A stretch of 64,000 nt of DNA from Micromonospora peucetia (GTDB lineage Bacteria; Actinomycetota; Actinomycetes; Mycobacteriales; Micromonosporaceae): positions 3,100,001-3,164,000 of the forward strand of contig NZ_FMIC01000002.1 of the NCBI RefSeq assembly GCF_900091625.1. The letters are read 5' to 3'. Within the stretch, counting starts at the first letter, position 1; the number at the start of each line of letters is the position of its first letter. The notes beneath the pieces are model-generated. The model had not been told where the DNA came from and made no database searches. It worked only from the letters and a program-made list of their open reading frames with translations. The translations under genes were made by a program, and so were the position numbers. Shown piece by piece: positions 1-8,720 of the stretch.

Positions 1-60
1 GCCGGCCACCGGGGTCGTTTTGCGGCGACGGGGGTAGGTGGGATACCGTATAGAAACCGA

Positions 61-137
61 CGCGGGGTGGAGCAGCTCGGTAGCTCGCTGGGCTCATAAC
101 CCAGAGGTCGCAGGTTCAAATCCTGTCCCCGCTACCA
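61..137 (+). tRNA. Initiator tRNA-fMet (CAT), copy 1
   Basis: A complete 77-nt cloverleaf with anticodon CAT and an encoded 3' CCA. Two initiator hallmarks are visible: the acceptor end starts with C facing A, a mismatch rather than a Watson-Crick pair, and the anticodon stem carries three consecutive G:C pairs (GGG CTCATAA CCC). It therefore delivers formyl-methionine to the ribosomal P site and is not an elongator tRNA-Met. An identical copy lies at 528-604. Confidence 0.96.
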
Positions 138-142
138 CGATC

Positions 143-178
143 GGAACGGCTCCGAGGATATCTCCTCGGAGCCGTTCC
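143..178 (+). terminator. 16-bp hairpin after tRNA copy 1
   Basis: Perfect 16-bp stem (143-158 with 163-178) around the loop TATC, starting 6 nt after the tRNA CCA end. There is no clear T-tract, as is common for actinobacterial terminators. It probably ends the tRNA transcript. The same hairpin follows the second copy. Confidence 0.8.
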
Positions 179-180
179 GC

Positions 181-527
181 TTTCCACGACCGCCTGCCTC
201 GCGACCGTCGGCCGCCCGCCTCGCGGGTCTGGTGTCGGCCTTGCCCGGTGTATGCCGGAGCGTCCGCGCCTCCCGCCGGCGTGCTGCCGTCGCCGTCCTT
301 CAACGTTCCGGATCGTCCGTGGATTGTGTGGCCCCGGTCACTTCTCGCGGAAATCTTCGCCTGATGTGGCGGGGAACCGGGCGTCGAGTGATGGGCGACG
401 GGCTGCGGGTCGTGGGCGCACTGCGACGGCTGGCAGGCTGTTTGCGCTGGTCGGGGGCGGTGGCCTCAGTCGGTTGGGGGGTCCGCTGATCATCGCGACG
501 TCGGGTGCGCTACTGTTAACGAGCCGA
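181..527. other. Gene-free spacer between the two tRNA genes
   Basis: About 350 bp without a convincing coding region. The open frames here lack ribosome binding sites and a family resemblance. The last part before the second tRNA is less GC-rich (for example GTGCGCTACTGTTAACG near 504-520) and may hold the promoter of copy 2. Confidence 0.5.
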
Positions 528-604
528 CGCGGGGTGGAGCAGCTCGGTAGCTCGCTGGGCTCATAACCCAGAGGTCGCAGGTTCAAATCCTGTCCCCGCT
601 ACCA
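528..604 (+). tRNA. Initiator tRNA-fMet (CAT), copy 2
   Basis: Identical in all 77 nt to the copy at 61-137, including the C:A acceptor mismatch, the GGG/CCC anticodon stem and the encoded CCA. Identity extends about 4 nt upstream and through the downstream hairpin, so a unit of roughly 124 bp has been duplicated 467 bp apart while the spacer is unrelated. Both copies appear functional. Confidence 0.96.
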
Positions 605-609
605 CGATC

Positions 610-645
610 GGAACGGCTCCGAGGATATCTCCTCGGAGCCGTTCC
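610..645 (+). terminator. 16-bp hairpin after tRNA copy 2
   Basis: Same perfect stem-loop as after copy 1 (stem 610-625 with 630-645, loop TATC), 5 nt after the tRNA end. Here it is followed by CATTTCC, a weak T-rich tail. Likely transcription terminator. Confidence 0.8.
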
Positions 646-802
646 GCATTTCCGGGCTCCGACGTCGCCGTCTGCACCTGCCGGCTGCGCACCCCACCGG
701 AGCATCGGGCCGGGCCGACCGGCGGGGCCGTCGCCGGACCCGGCGGTACGTTCCCGGGCCGACCGACGTGCCGAGGTTGCGGTTGTCGGCGAGGATGTGG
801 AC

Positions 803-1051
803 ATGTCTTCTTTTGGTAAGTGGTGGGGCCGGTTGACCGCCGTCCTCGGTGTTGTCGTGTTGTCGGTGTTCGTGCCCGTCGCGGCCTGGGCGTCCACCGG
901 CACTGGTGAGCTCGTGGTGGAGGCCGCGCGGCGGCGGCGCGGTGGCGGGTTCGGCTTCATCGGCCTGCTCTGCTGCCTGGTCGTGGTCGCCGGCGTCGTC
1001 TTCCTGTTGCTGCGCATGATGCGCAACCGCCGGGGCGGCCCGCCGCGCTGA
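803..1051 (+). CDS. Small secreted or membrane protein, unknown function
   Basis: Predicts 82 residues. An N-terminal hydrophobic segment ending in an Ala-rich stretch (residues 9-30) looks like a signal peptide or first membrane anchor. An Arg-rich loop follows, then a second hydrophobic helix (about 51-69) and a short basic tail. I chose ATG 803 because GAGG lies 8 nt upstream; GTG 797 in the same frame is too close to that site. The gene faces the sugar-ABC lipoprotein gene convergently. I do not recognise a named family; short two-helix proteins of this kind are frequent in Micromonosporaceae. Function unknown. Confidence 0.6.
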   Translation: MSSFGKWWGRLTAVLGVVVLSVFVPVAAWASTGTGELVVEAARRRRGGGFGFIGLLCCLVVVAGVVFLLLRMMRNRRGGPPR

Positions 1052-1204
1052 GTCGCGGCACCGCCGCCGAGCCGGCCCGAGGCAGCACGCTGCGGCCCCA
1101 TCGCGCCGCGCCGGGAGCACCACGCCCCGGTTACCACCGCGCCGCCCCAGGCTGGAGCCGCACGCCCCGGTACCCGTCGGGTGCTGCCTTCGCGGCGACT
1201 GGGC

Positions 1205-2536
1205 CTATCCGGCCAGCGCGGCGTTCGCCTGGGCCATGAAACGGGCCGTGGCCGCCCGGGTGCCGGCCGCGCCGCCACGGACGTTCTCGGCGGCCTCCAG
1301 CAGCAGCGCCCGCACCCGGGGATGGCCCTGCGGCGGTGGGTTGGGCGCCGGCCCCAGCCGGTTGGCCAGCGCGGTGCCGAGGGCCGCCGCGCGCCGCTGC
1401 GTCGGATCGGTGATGCCGGCCTCGACGTAGCTGCGCACGGCGAGGCTGGGGCTGAGCCCGCGCTCGTGACCGAGCACGGCGCCCGCCTCGCCGTTGCCGG
1501 TCAGGAAGTTGATCACGTCCGCGACCAGGGCGGGTTGCCGGGTGCCCCGGAAGGCCGCCCAGTACATCGACGCCCGGTGCCACTGTGCCCCCGGAGGACC
1601 TGGCAGGGCGGCCAGGCCGAGTTCGGTGTCGGTGAGCCGCTGGAGTTCCGGCAGTTGGTGTGACCAGGCGAACGAGGCGGCAGTGGCGCCGGTGACCACG
1701 AGCTGCCGGGCCGGTTCGCCGCCGTCGGCCTGCTCGACCAGGGCGGCACTCGGGGTGGCCCGGCCGGACCGGGCGCGACGCCACAGCTCGAACCACTCGA
1801 TCAGCGCGTCGGCACCGAAGCCGAGCTGTCGATCCCGGTAGAGCTCGTCGCCCCGGCCGCGCAGCCAGAGCCAGAATGCCCGGTAGTCGCCGGACGGGTC
1901 CATCGTGCCGGCCACCCGGCCCTCGCCGGCCCGGGTGACCCGCCCCGCCCAGGCGACGTACTCGGCCCAGGACATTCCGGTGCTCGGCTCGGGCAGCCGC
2001 AGCCGGCGCAGCAGCGTGCGGTCGTAGACCACGGCGGCGGCGGTCTGCGCCGCGGCGACGCCGACCGTGCGCCCGTCGACCTGCCCGTACCGGACCAGGC
2101 CCGCGGGCAGGGTGCGCAGGTCCAGGCGGTGGTCGGCGACGTACTCGCTGAGGTCCAGGACGATCTCGCGGCGGGCGTACTCGGTGAGCATGCTGTCGTC
2201 GAGCTGGATCAGGTCGGGCACGTTGCCGCCCACGGCCTGGGTGGCCAGCCGGTCGTAGTAGCCGTCGGGGCCCTGCCAGGTGACCCGGAAGCCGACGCGG
2301 GGGTTGCGGTCGGTGTAGAGCCGCAGCACCCGTTCGGTGAGCTCGGCCCGCTTCGCCCCGCCGTACCAGAACACCGACAGCTCGACCGGCTCGGTCTGCA
2401 CCGGGGCCGCCCGGTCCTCGCCGCACCCGGTGAGCCCGCCGGTGGCGAGCACCGGGGCGCCCAGCAACGCGGCGAGCAGCCGCCGCCGGCCCGGATCCGC
2501 TCCGGCGCGGAGCAGCGGGGAACGGACAGCGGACAC
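1205..2536 (-). CDS. ABC transporter sugar-binding lipoprotein
   Basis: 443 residues. The N-terminus has a twin-Arg-like run (GRRRLL), a hydrophobic stretch and the lipobox LTGC with Cys38, so the mature protein should be lipid-anchored outside the cell. The body fits the family 1 extracellular solute-binding proteins that feed carbohydrate ABC importers (features such as GGNVPDLIQLDDSM and YDRTLLRRLRLP). GTG 2536 is preceded by AGGAG at 5 nt; more upstream starts would push the signal peptide deep into the chain. No permease or ATPase gene is adjacent, so it is either an orphan or works with a transporter encoded elsewhere. The substrate cannot be read from sequence. Confidence 0.88.
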   Translation of the reverse strand: MSAVRSPLLRAGADPGRRRLLAALLGAPVLATGGLTGCGEDRAAPVQTEPVELSVFWYGGAKRAELTERVLRLYTDRNPRVGFRVTWQGPDGYYDRLATQAVGGNVPDLIQLDDSMLTEYARREIVLDLSEYVADHRLDLRTLPAGLVRYGQVDGRTVGVAAAQTAAAVVYDRTLLRRLRLPEPSTGMSWAEYVAWAGRVTRAGEGRVAGTMDPSGDYRAFWLWLRGRGDELYRDRQLGFGADALIEWFELWRRARSGRATPSAALVEQADGGEPARQLVVTGATAASFAWSHQLPELQRLTDTELGLAALPGPPGAQWHRASMYWAAFRGTRQPALVADVINFLTGNGEAGAVLGHERGLSPSLAVRSYVEAGITDPTQRRAAALGTALANRLGPAPNPPPQGHPRVRALLLEAAENVRGGAAGTRAATARFMAQANAALAG

Positions 2537-2702
2537 GAAAACTCCTGGCGGACCGGTGGGGCGGGCGGCCGGATCATTCACGCAGGCGTCGCGGGAGGGT
2601 GTCAACGTACGTCCGGCCACACCGCGGTGCCCCAGCCGTACGCATCGATGCCAGCGGCCACCGGGGGAGGCCGTACGCGGCCCGCATGGTGTACTAACGC
2701 GC

Positions 2703-3536
2703 GTGGAACTTCTGCACTCGGGCAAGGTCAGGGACGTCTACGCCGACGGCGAGGACCTGATCCTGGTCGCCTCCGACCGCATCTCGATCTACGACGTGGT
2801 GCTGCCGACGCCGATCCCCGACAAGGGCAAACTGCTCACCGCGCTCTCCCTGTGGTGGTTCGAGCAGTTGGCCGACGTGGTGCCGAACCATGTCATCTCC
2901 GCCACCGACGTGCCGGCGGAGTTCGCCGGTCGGGCGATCCGCTGCCGGCGGCTGGAGATGGTTCCCGTCGAGTGCGTCGCCCGGGGCTACCTGACCGGCG
3001 GCGGCCTGAAGGACTACCAGCGCACCGGGGCGGTTTCCGGCGTCGAGCTGCCGCGCGGCCTGGTCGAGGCGTCCATCCTGCCCGAGCCGATCTTCACCCC
3101 GTCGACCAAGGCGCCGGTGGGTGAGCACGACGAGCCGATCACCTTCGCCGAGGTGGTGGACAAGGTCGGCGCCGAGACCGCCGAGCGGCTGCGCCGGATC
3201 ACGATCGACGTCTACCGCCGGGGCGCCGAGCTGGCCGCCGACCGGGGCATCCTGGTCGCCGACACCAAGATCGAGCTGGGCTGGGCGCCGGACGGCACCC
3301 TGACCGTCGGCGACGAACTGCTCACCTCCGACTCGTCCCGGTTCTGGCCGGCGGAGTCGTACCAGCCGGGCCGGGCGCAGTTCTCCTACGACAAGCAGTA
3401 CGTCCGGGACTGGGCGGTGCAGAGCGGCTGGGACAAGCAGGCCCCGGCGCCCGAGGTGCCGGCCGAGGTGGTCGAGGCGACCCGGGCCCGCTACGTGGAC
3501 GTGTACGAGAAGCTCACCGGCAACCGCTGGAACTGA
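2703..3536 (+). CDS. purC: Phosphoribosylaminoimidazole-succinocarboxamide synthase (SAICAR synthetase)
   Basis: 277 residues, close to the usual length. It catalyses the ATP-dependent joining of CAIR and aspartate to SAICAR in purine synthesis. The family signature is complete: the start LLHSGKVRDVY, then DRISIYDV, the GYLTGG region and a C-terminal half with DTKIELG. GTG 2703 is chosen because the conserved N-terminus begins there. No good Shine-Dalgarno is present, so a very short leader is possible. It stands alone, divergent from the sugar-binding lipoprotein and convergent with glpK (13 bp between the stops). Confidence 0.96.
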   Translation: MELLHSGKVRDVYADGEDLILVASDRISIYDVVLPTPIPDKGKLLTALSLWWFEQLADVVPNHVISATDVPAEFAGRAIRCRRLEMVPVECVARGYLTGGGLKDYQRTGAVSGVELPRGLVEASILPEPIFTPSTKAPVGEHDEPITFAEVVDKVGAETAERLRRITIDVYRRGAELAADRGILVADTKIELGWAPDGTLTVGDELLTSDSSRFWPAESYQPGRAQFSYDKQYVRDWAVQSGWDKQAPAPEVPAEVVEATRARYVDVYEKLTGNRWN

Positions 3537-3549
3537 GCCCGCACGGCGG

Positions 3550-5034
3550 TCAGTTCTCCCAGTCGAGGGTGCGCTGGACGGCCTTGCGCCAGTTGCGCAG
3601 CTCCCGCTCCCGGTGCGCCGGCTCCATCGTCGACTCCCACTGCGCGTCGGAGCGCCACTGGCCGCGCAGCGTCGCCAGGTCCGGCCAGAAGCCGACCGCC
3701 AGGCCGGCCGCATACGCGGCACCGAGGCAGGTGGTCTCGGTGATCCGGGACCGGACCACCGGCACGTCGAGCACGTCGGCGAGGAACTGCATCAGCAGCC
3801 GGTTGGCCGTCATCCCGCCGTCCACCCGGAGCCGGCGCAGCGCTACGTCGGAGTCGGCGTTCATCGCGTCGACCACCTCGCGGGTCTGCCAGGCCGACGC
3901 CTCCAGCGCCGCCCGGGCCAGGTGCCCCTTCGTGATGTAGCCGGTCAGGCCGGCGATCACCCCGCGTGCGTCGCTGCGCCAGTGCGGGGCGAACAACCCG
4001 GAGAAGGCCGGCACGACGTAACAGCCGCCGTTGTCGTCGACGGTGCGGGCCAGCTCCTCCACCTCGGGCGCGGTGGAGATCAACCCGAGGTTGTCGCGCA
4101 GCCACTGCACCAGCGAACCGGTGACCGCGATCGCCCCCTCCAACGCGTACGCGGCGGGCTGGCCGTGGATGCGGTAGGCGACCGTGGTGAGCAGGCCGTG
4201 GGTGGAGGGGACCGGGCTGGCACCCGTGTTGAGCAACAGGAAGGCGCCGGTGCCGTAGGTGCACTTGGCCTCGCCCGGCTGGAAGCAGGTCTGCCCGAAC
4301 AGGGCGGCCTGCTGGTCACCGAGCGCGCTGGCCACCGGCACCCCGGCCAGCACCCCGGTGGCCTCCCCGTAGACCTCGGCGGAGCTGCGGATCTCCGGCA
4401 GCATCGCGGCCGGCACACCCATCGCGTCGAGCAACTCCGGGTCCCAGTCGAGGGTGGCCAGGTCCATCAGCAGGGTGCGGCTGGCGTTGGTCACGTCGGT
4501 GACGTGCCGGCCGGTCAGCTTCCAGATCAGCCAGCTGTCCATCGTGCCGAAGAGCACCTCGCCGGCCTCGGCGCGCCCACGCAGCCCGTCGACGTGCTCC
4601 AGCAGCCAACGCAGCTTCGGCCCGGCGAAGTAGGTGGCCAGCGGCAGCCCGGTGCGGGAGCGGAACCGTTCCTCGCCGTACGCCTGATCCAGCTCGCGCA
4701 GCAGCGGCCCGGTGCGGGTGTCCTGCCAGACGACGGCGTTGGCCACCGGGCGGCCGGTGGCCCGGTCCCAGACGAGCGTGGTCTCCCGCTGGTTGGTGAT
4801 GCCCACGGCGGCGAGGCCGGCGGCGTCGGTGCCCGCGGCGTGCAGCGCCTCCCGGACCACCCGCTGCACGTTGTCCCAGATCTCCTCGGCGTCGTGCTCC
4901 ACCCAGCCCGGCCGGGGGAAGATCTGCCGGTGCTCCCGCTGGGCCACGGAGACGATCTCCCCGGCCCGGTCGAAGACGATGCACCGTGAGGAGGTGGTGC
5001 CCTGGTCGATGGCGGCGACGTACTGGGGGGTCAC
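3550..5034 (-). CDS. glpK: Glycerol kinase
   Basis: 494 residues, full FGGY-family length. It phosphorylates glycerol to sn-glycerol 3-phosphate with ATP. The N-terminus [11 protein letters not shown] is the phosphate-binding loop of the family. The substrate and hinge motifs [25 protein letters not shown] and [12 protein letters not shown] are present, and the second FGGY-type signature ([15 protein letters not shown]) is intact. The GTG start is set by conservation. No glpF or glpD gene is beside it. It is convergent with purC and divergent from the PRPP synthetase-like gene. Confidence 0.97.
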   Translation of the reverse strand: MTPQYVAAIDQGTTSSRCIVFDRAGEIVSVAQREHRQIFPRPGWVEHDAEEIWDNVQRVVREALHAAGTDAAGLAAVGITNQRETTLVWDRATGRPVANAVVWQDTRTGPLLRELDQAYGEERFRSRTGLPLATYFAGPKLRWLLEHVDGLRGRAEAGEVLFGTMDSWLIWKLTGRHVTDVTNASRTLLMDLATLDWDPELLDAMGVPAAMLPEIRSSAEVYGEATGVLAGVPVASALGDQQAALFGQTCFQPGEAKCTYGTGAFLLLNTGASPVPSTHGLLTTVAYRIHGQPAAYALEGAIAVTGSLVQWLRDNLGLISTAPEVEELARTVDDNGGCYVVPAFSGLFAPHWRSDARGVIAGLTGYITKGHLARAALEASAWQTREVVDAMNADSDVALRRLRVDGGMTANRLLMQFLADVLDVPVVRSRITETTCLGAAYAAGLAVGFWPDLATLRGQWRSDAQWESTMEPAHRERELRNWRKAVQRTLDWEN

Positions 5035-5120
5035 GGCAGCACCGTACCCGGACCGGCCGCCTTCCGCCTTCCGCCGGCCGACCGGGCCCGGCCCGGTTCC
5101 CGTCCGTACGATGTGCAGAC

Positions 5121-6059
5121 GTGCGTGACATCGCCGTTTTCAGTGGAACCGCCCATCCCGAACTCGCCGCCGAGATCTGCGCCCATCTCGGCGTGCCGCT
5201 ACATCCGGTACGGGTGTCCCGGTTCGCCAACGACTGCCTGGAAGTGCAACTACAGGCCAACTGCCGGGAGCGGGACGTCTTCCTGATCCAGCCGCTGGTG
5301 CCGCCCGTGCAGGAGAACCTGGTCGAGCTGCTGCTCATGATCGACGCTGCCCGGGGCGCCTCGGCCGGCCGGATCACCGTGGTGCTGCCGCACTACGCGT
5401 ACGCCCGGTCGGACAAGAAGGACGCGCCGCGCATCTCGATCGGCGGACGGCTCGTCGCCGACCTGCTCACCTCGGCGGGCGCGGACCGGGTGCTGGCGAT
5501 GACCCTGCACTCGCCCCAGGTGCACGGCTTCTTCAGCGTGCCGGTCGACCACCTGCACGCGCTACGTGAGCTGGCCGACCACTTCACCCGCTACGACCTG
5601 AGCAACACGGTGGTGGTCTCGCCGGACCTCGGCAACGCCAAGGAGGCGGCGGCGTTCGCCCGGCGGCTCGGCACCCCGGTGGCCGCCGGGGCGAAGCAGC
5701 GGTTCAGCGACGACCGGGTCAAGATCAGTGCGGTGATCGGCGACGTGGCCGACCGGGACGTGATCGTGCTCGACGACGAGATCGCCAAGGGCAGCACGGT
5801 GATCGAGCTGATGGAGCACCTGCGCGAGCGGAAGGTCCGCTCGATCCGGCTGGCCTGTACGCACGGCCTCTTCTCCAGTGGCGCGTTGCAGCGGCTGAGC
5901 GAGCAGGAGGGTGTGCTGGAGATCGTCTGCACCAACACGGTGCCGATCCCCGCCGACAAGCGGGTGCCGAAACTGGAGATCCTCTCCGTGGCGCCGGCCC
6001 TGGCCGAAGCGATGCGCCGCATCCACAACGGCGAATCCGTGAGCACCCTCTTCTCCTGA
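5121..6059 (+). CDS. prs: Ribose-phosphate diphosphokinase (PRPP synthetase), divergent paralogue
   Basis: 312 residues. The fold and order of motifs are those of PRPP synthetase, which makes PRPP from ribose 5-phosphate and [14 protein letters not shown], the flexible-loop region [20 protein letters not shown] and a C-terminal PRPP-binding loop. That loop reads DDEIAKGST rather than the canonical DDxxDTGGT, so this is probably a second, divergent enzyme and not the main housekeeping one (usually beside glmU). The start is GTG 5121, preceded by TACGAT at 8 nt, which suggests a nearly leaderless transcript. Biochemical activity is not certain. Confidence 0.85.
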   Translation: MRDIAVFSGTAHPELAAEICAHLGVPLHPVRVSRFANDCLEVQLQANCRERDVFLIQPLVPPVQENLVELLLMIDAARGASAGRITVVLPHYAYARSDKKDAPRISIGGRLVADLLTSAGADRVLAMTLHSPQVHGFFSVPVDHLHALRELADHFTRYDLSNTVVVSPDLGNAKEAAAFARRLGTPVAAGAKQRFSDDRVKISAVIGDVADRDVIVLDDEIAKGSTVIELMEHLRERKVRSIRLACTHGLFSSGALQRLSEQEGVLEIVCTNTVPIPADKRVPKLEILSVAPALAEAMRRIHNGESVSTLFS

Positions 6060-6095
6060 CCCGCCCCCGCGCCCCGCCCCGCCCCGCGCGCGTCG

Positions 6096-6167
6096 GCGAT
6101 CTTGCACTTTTGGCCCTCCGTATGGGCGCTCTGTCCAGGTTTGTCGGGGCAGAAACTGCAAGATCGC
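6096..6167. repeat. GCGATCTTGCA inverted-repeat element, copy 1
   Basis: 72-bp imperfect palindrome, 37 bp after the prs stop. The arms are GCGATCTTGCACTTT (6096-6110) and the complement of GCGATCTTGCAGTTT (6153-6167), with one mismatch. Inner GCCC and GGGGC blocks extend the pairing. Copies occur at 18973-19041 and 56179-56249. It could act as a 3' hairpin or terminator, or be a small mobile repeat. The rest of the 6060-6276 spacer is G-rich with short GGGGATCGCGGG repeats. Confidence 0.85.
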
Positions 6168-6276
6168 GGGGGCGGGGATCGCGGGCCAGGGGTGGGCGGG
6201 GATCGCGGGCACGGGGACGAGGTGCGCGGGGGCCGAGGTGTACGGGGTGGGGTGAAGGTGCGGGGGTGTGGGTGGG

Positions 6277-6744
6277 TCAGCCCCGGCGGTGGCGGGCGGT
6301 GTGTTGCGGGGCTGCGACGGCGGTGCTGATGCGGACCGTCGTGCCGTTCGTGCCGGTCTCGACGTCCATGCTGTCGCTCATCTCCCGGGCCAGCCAGAGG
6401 CCCCACCCGCCGGCGGTGTGCGCGGCGGGGCGGCTCCGGTCGCCCAGCCGCTGCGTGCTGATTCCCTGCCCGTGGTCGGATACCTCGCAGAACAGCTGAC
6501 CCGACTGCCGCCACATTCGCAGCCAGCCCCGTCCGCCGCCGTGCCGGACCGCGTTGGTGATCAGCTCGTTGACCGCCAGCACGAAGTCGTCCAGGCGCTG
6601 CCCGCTCAGTCCTACCGCATGCGCACATGAGGTGACCGAGTGGCGAAGCTCGGTCACCTGAGCCTGCTCGAAGGCTTCGGCGATGAGAAGGGAGGGTTCG
6701 ATGGGCACAACCGTACGCTGTGCACCGGGTTCCGCATTCGTCAT
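6277..6744 (-). CDS. Anti-sigma-type ATP-binding protein (HATPase_c)
   Basis: 155 residues, the size of single-domain RsbW/SpoIIAB-like kinases. The N-box is clear (AVNELITNAVRHGG, about 57-70), followed by SDHGQG as G1 and GGWGLWLAREMSD as G2. These proteins bind ATP and usually bind or phosphorylate an anti-sigma antagonist or sigma factor. ATG 6744 is the first start before the conserved part. It is divergent from the MacS-like kinase with 108 bp between. No sigma factor or antagonist gene is adjacent, so its partner must be elsewhere. Two other HATPase/STAS genes of this kind lie at 9346-10113 and 35405-35815. Confidence 0.85.
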   Translation of the reverse strand: MTNAEPGAQRTVVPIEPSLLIAEAFEQAQVTELRHSVTSCAHAVGLSGQRLDDFVLAVNELITNAVRHGGGRGWLRMWRQSGQLFCEVSDHGQGISTQRLGDRSRPAAHTAGGWGLWLAREMSDSMDVETGTNGTTVRISTAVAAPQHTARHRRG

Positions 6745-6852
6745 GGCCCCGTCCCGACAGCGGATCGCGGAGATTTTCGCGGCTTTTCTACCGTACGTCA
6801 GGATTTTCCGGAGCGCATCCGCCGGCCCACCGGCCGGTCCGCCGGCTGTGGC

Positions 6853-7992
6853 ATGGTGACGGGCGTGCCGACGCCGCCCGGTGGTTTCGAGGTCCCGCTC
6901 TGGCGGGCGATCGCCGTGTTCCGGGTCGCCTCCCTGGCGTACGTCTGCGTGCTGGCGCTCCGGGACGCCGACCGGTACGCCCATCCGCTCGCTGCCGGCG
7001 GTCTGGTCCTGCTGATGGCGGCCTGGACCGGCGTGACCGCCGTCGGCTACGCCGACCCGACGCGCCGGGGCTGGCCGCTGCTCCTGGCGGACCTGGGGGT
7101 CGTCCTCGGCATCATGCTGGCCACCCCGTGGGTGATCGGACGGGCGGCGCTCGCCGCCGGTGTGCCCACCCTGGCGGTGGCGTGGCTGGCCGGTCCGGTG
7201 CTGGCCTGGGCGGTCTCCGGCGGTCGGCGCCGGGGGACCGTCGCGGCCCTGGCGCTCGGCGCGGCGGACCTCGCCACCCGCGAGCGGATCGGCCAGTCGT
7301 CGCTCACCGGGGTGATTCTGCTGCTGCTCGCCGGGGTGGTGGTCGGGCACGTCGCCCGGCTGGCCGTGACCGCCGAGGAGCGGCTGCACCGGGCGGTGGA
7401 GTTGGAGGCCGCCTCCCGGGAACGGGAGCGGCTGGCCCGGGACATCCACGACTCGGTGCTCCAGGTGCTCGCGTTGGTGCAGCGGCGCGGCGCCCACCTG
7501 GACGGCGAGGCAGGTGAGCTGGCCCGGCTCGCCGGGGAGCAGGAGGCCGCGCTGCGTGCCCTGATCGGCGGCGCCGCGCCGGTCGGGGCCACCGCCGACG
7601 GCAGGTCGGTGGACCTGCTCGGGCTGCTCGGCCGGTACGCCTCGGCGACGGTCTCGCTGTCCGCACCGGCCACCCCGGTGCCGCTGCCCGGACGGATCGC
7701 GCACGAGTTGGCCGCCGCGACCGCCGCCGCCCTGGACAACGTGGCCCGGCACACGGACGGGCGGGCCTGGGTGCTGGTCGAGGACGAGGGGGCGACGGTG
7801 ACCGTGTCGATCCGCGACGAGGGGCCGGGGTTCCCGGACGGCCGGCTGGAGGAGGCCGCCGTCGAGGGGCGGCTCGGCGTCGCCCGGTCGATCCGGGGCC
7901 GCCTCACCGACGTCGGCGGGACCGTGCGGATCACCTCCGCTCCGGGCGTCGGCACCGAACTGGAACTGACCGTCCGGAGGGAGGACCCGTGA
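6853..7992 (+). CDS. macS: MacS-like sensor histidine kinase
   Basis: 379 residues. The N-terminal half has several hydrophobic segments (about 20-36, 48-65, 78-95, 100-122, 150-168) forming a membrane sensor without a large outer domain. It is followed by a HisKA_3 dimerisation domain with phospho-acceptor His199 in RDIHDSVLQ, and a HATPase with the N-box around LDNVARH and G-boxes DEGPGF and GVG. This architecture and the pairing with a NarL-type regulator fit the MacRS system of Streptomyces (morphology and antibiotic control); that name is by resemblance only. ATG 6853 starts before the first helix. The stop overlaps the next gene by GTGA, so the two are co-translated. Confidence 0.85.
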   Translation: MVTGVPTPPGGFEVPLWRAIAVFRVASLAYVCVLALRDADRYAHPLAAGGLVLLMAAWTGVTAVGYADPTRRGWPLLLADLGVVLGIMLATPWVIGRAALAAGVPTLAVAWLAGPVLAWAVSGGRRRGTVAALALGAADLATRERIGQSSLTGVILLLLAGVVVGHVARLAVTAEERLHRAVELEAASRERERLARDIHDSVLQVLALVQRRGAHLDGEAGELARLAGEQEAALRALIGGAAPVGATADGRSVDLLGLLGRYASATVSLSAPATPVPLPGRIAHELAAATAAALDNVARHTDGRAWVLVEDEGATVTVSIRDEGPGFPDGRLEEAAVEGRLGVARSIRGRLTDVGGTVRITSAPGVGTELELTVRREDP

Positions 7993-8669
7993 CCGGTGTA
8001 CGGGTGATGGTGGTGGACGACCACCCGATGTGGCGGGAGGGGGTGGCCCGGGACCTCGCCGAGGCCGGGCATGTCATCGTCGCCACCAGCGGCGAGGGTC
8101 GGCAGGCCGTCCGGGTGGCCGCCGCAGCCCGGCCCGACGTGGTGGTCCTCGACCTGCAACTGCCGGACGTCTCGGGAGTGGAGGTGATCCGCGGGCTACG
8201 GGCCGTGCTGCCGCAGGTGCGGGTGCTGATGCTCTCGGCCAGCGGCGAGCAGCAGAGCGTGCTGGACGCGGTGAAGGCGGGTGCCACCGGCTACCTGGTG
8301 AAGTCGGCCGCCCCGGCGGAGTTCCTGGAGGCGGTGCGCCGGACGGCGGCGGGGGAGCCCGTCTTCACGCCCGGCCTGGCCGGGCTGGTCCTCGGCGAGT
8401 ACCGCCGGCTCGCGGCCGACCCGGGAGGGGCCGGCCCGGCCGCCGGGCGGGACGCCCGGGGCGTCGGTTCGGCGCCCCGGCTCACCGACCGGGAGACCGA
8501 GGTGCTGCGCCTGGTGGCCAAGGGGATGTCCTACAAGCAGATCGCCGAGCGGCTCGGGCTGTCTCACCGTACGGTGCAGAACCACGTGCAGAACACGCTC
8601 GGCAAGCTTCAGCTGCACAACCGGGTGGAGCTGACCCGGTACGCGATCGAGCGGGGCCTGGACGACTGA
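7989..8669 (+). CDS. macR: MacR-like NarL/LuxR-family response regulator
   Basis: 226 residues. The receiver domain (about 4-120) has the acidic pair DD (10-11), phospho-acceptor Asp55 in VVVLDLQLPD and the Lys of GYLVKSA. The output domain is a LuxR-type helix-turn-helix near the C-terminus (LTDRETEVLRLVAKGMSYKQI, then RTVQNHVQNTL). It should be phosphorylated by the kinase encoded immediately upstream, whose stop it overlaps by 4 nt (GTGA). Target genes cannot be told from sequence. Confidence 0.92.
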   Translation: MTGVRVMVVDDHPMWREGVARDLAEAGHVIVATSGEGRQAVRVAAAARPDVVVLDLQLPDVSGVEVIRGLRAVLPQVRVLMLSASGEQQSVLDAVKAGATGYLVKSAAPAEFLEAVRRTAAGEPVFTPGLAGLVLGEYRRLAADPGGAGPAAGRDARGVGSAPRLTDRETEVLRLVAKGMSYKQIAERLGLSHRTVQNHVQNTLGKLQLHNRVELTRYAIERGLDD

Positions 8670-8720
8670 GGGGCCGCCGGGGAACCTCCCCCCGAAGGGT
8701 TCCCCGACAGCCCCGGCCAC

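Noticed and set aside
38..489. Overlapping open frames across and between the two tRNA genes
   Set aside because: They read through tRNA and hairpin sequence on both strands, lack ribosome sites and show no family motif.
583..1278. Long minus-strand frame opposite the small membrane protein
   Set aside because: Composition is Arg/Pro-rich, as expected of the complement of high-GC coding DNA, and it runs into tRNA copy 2.
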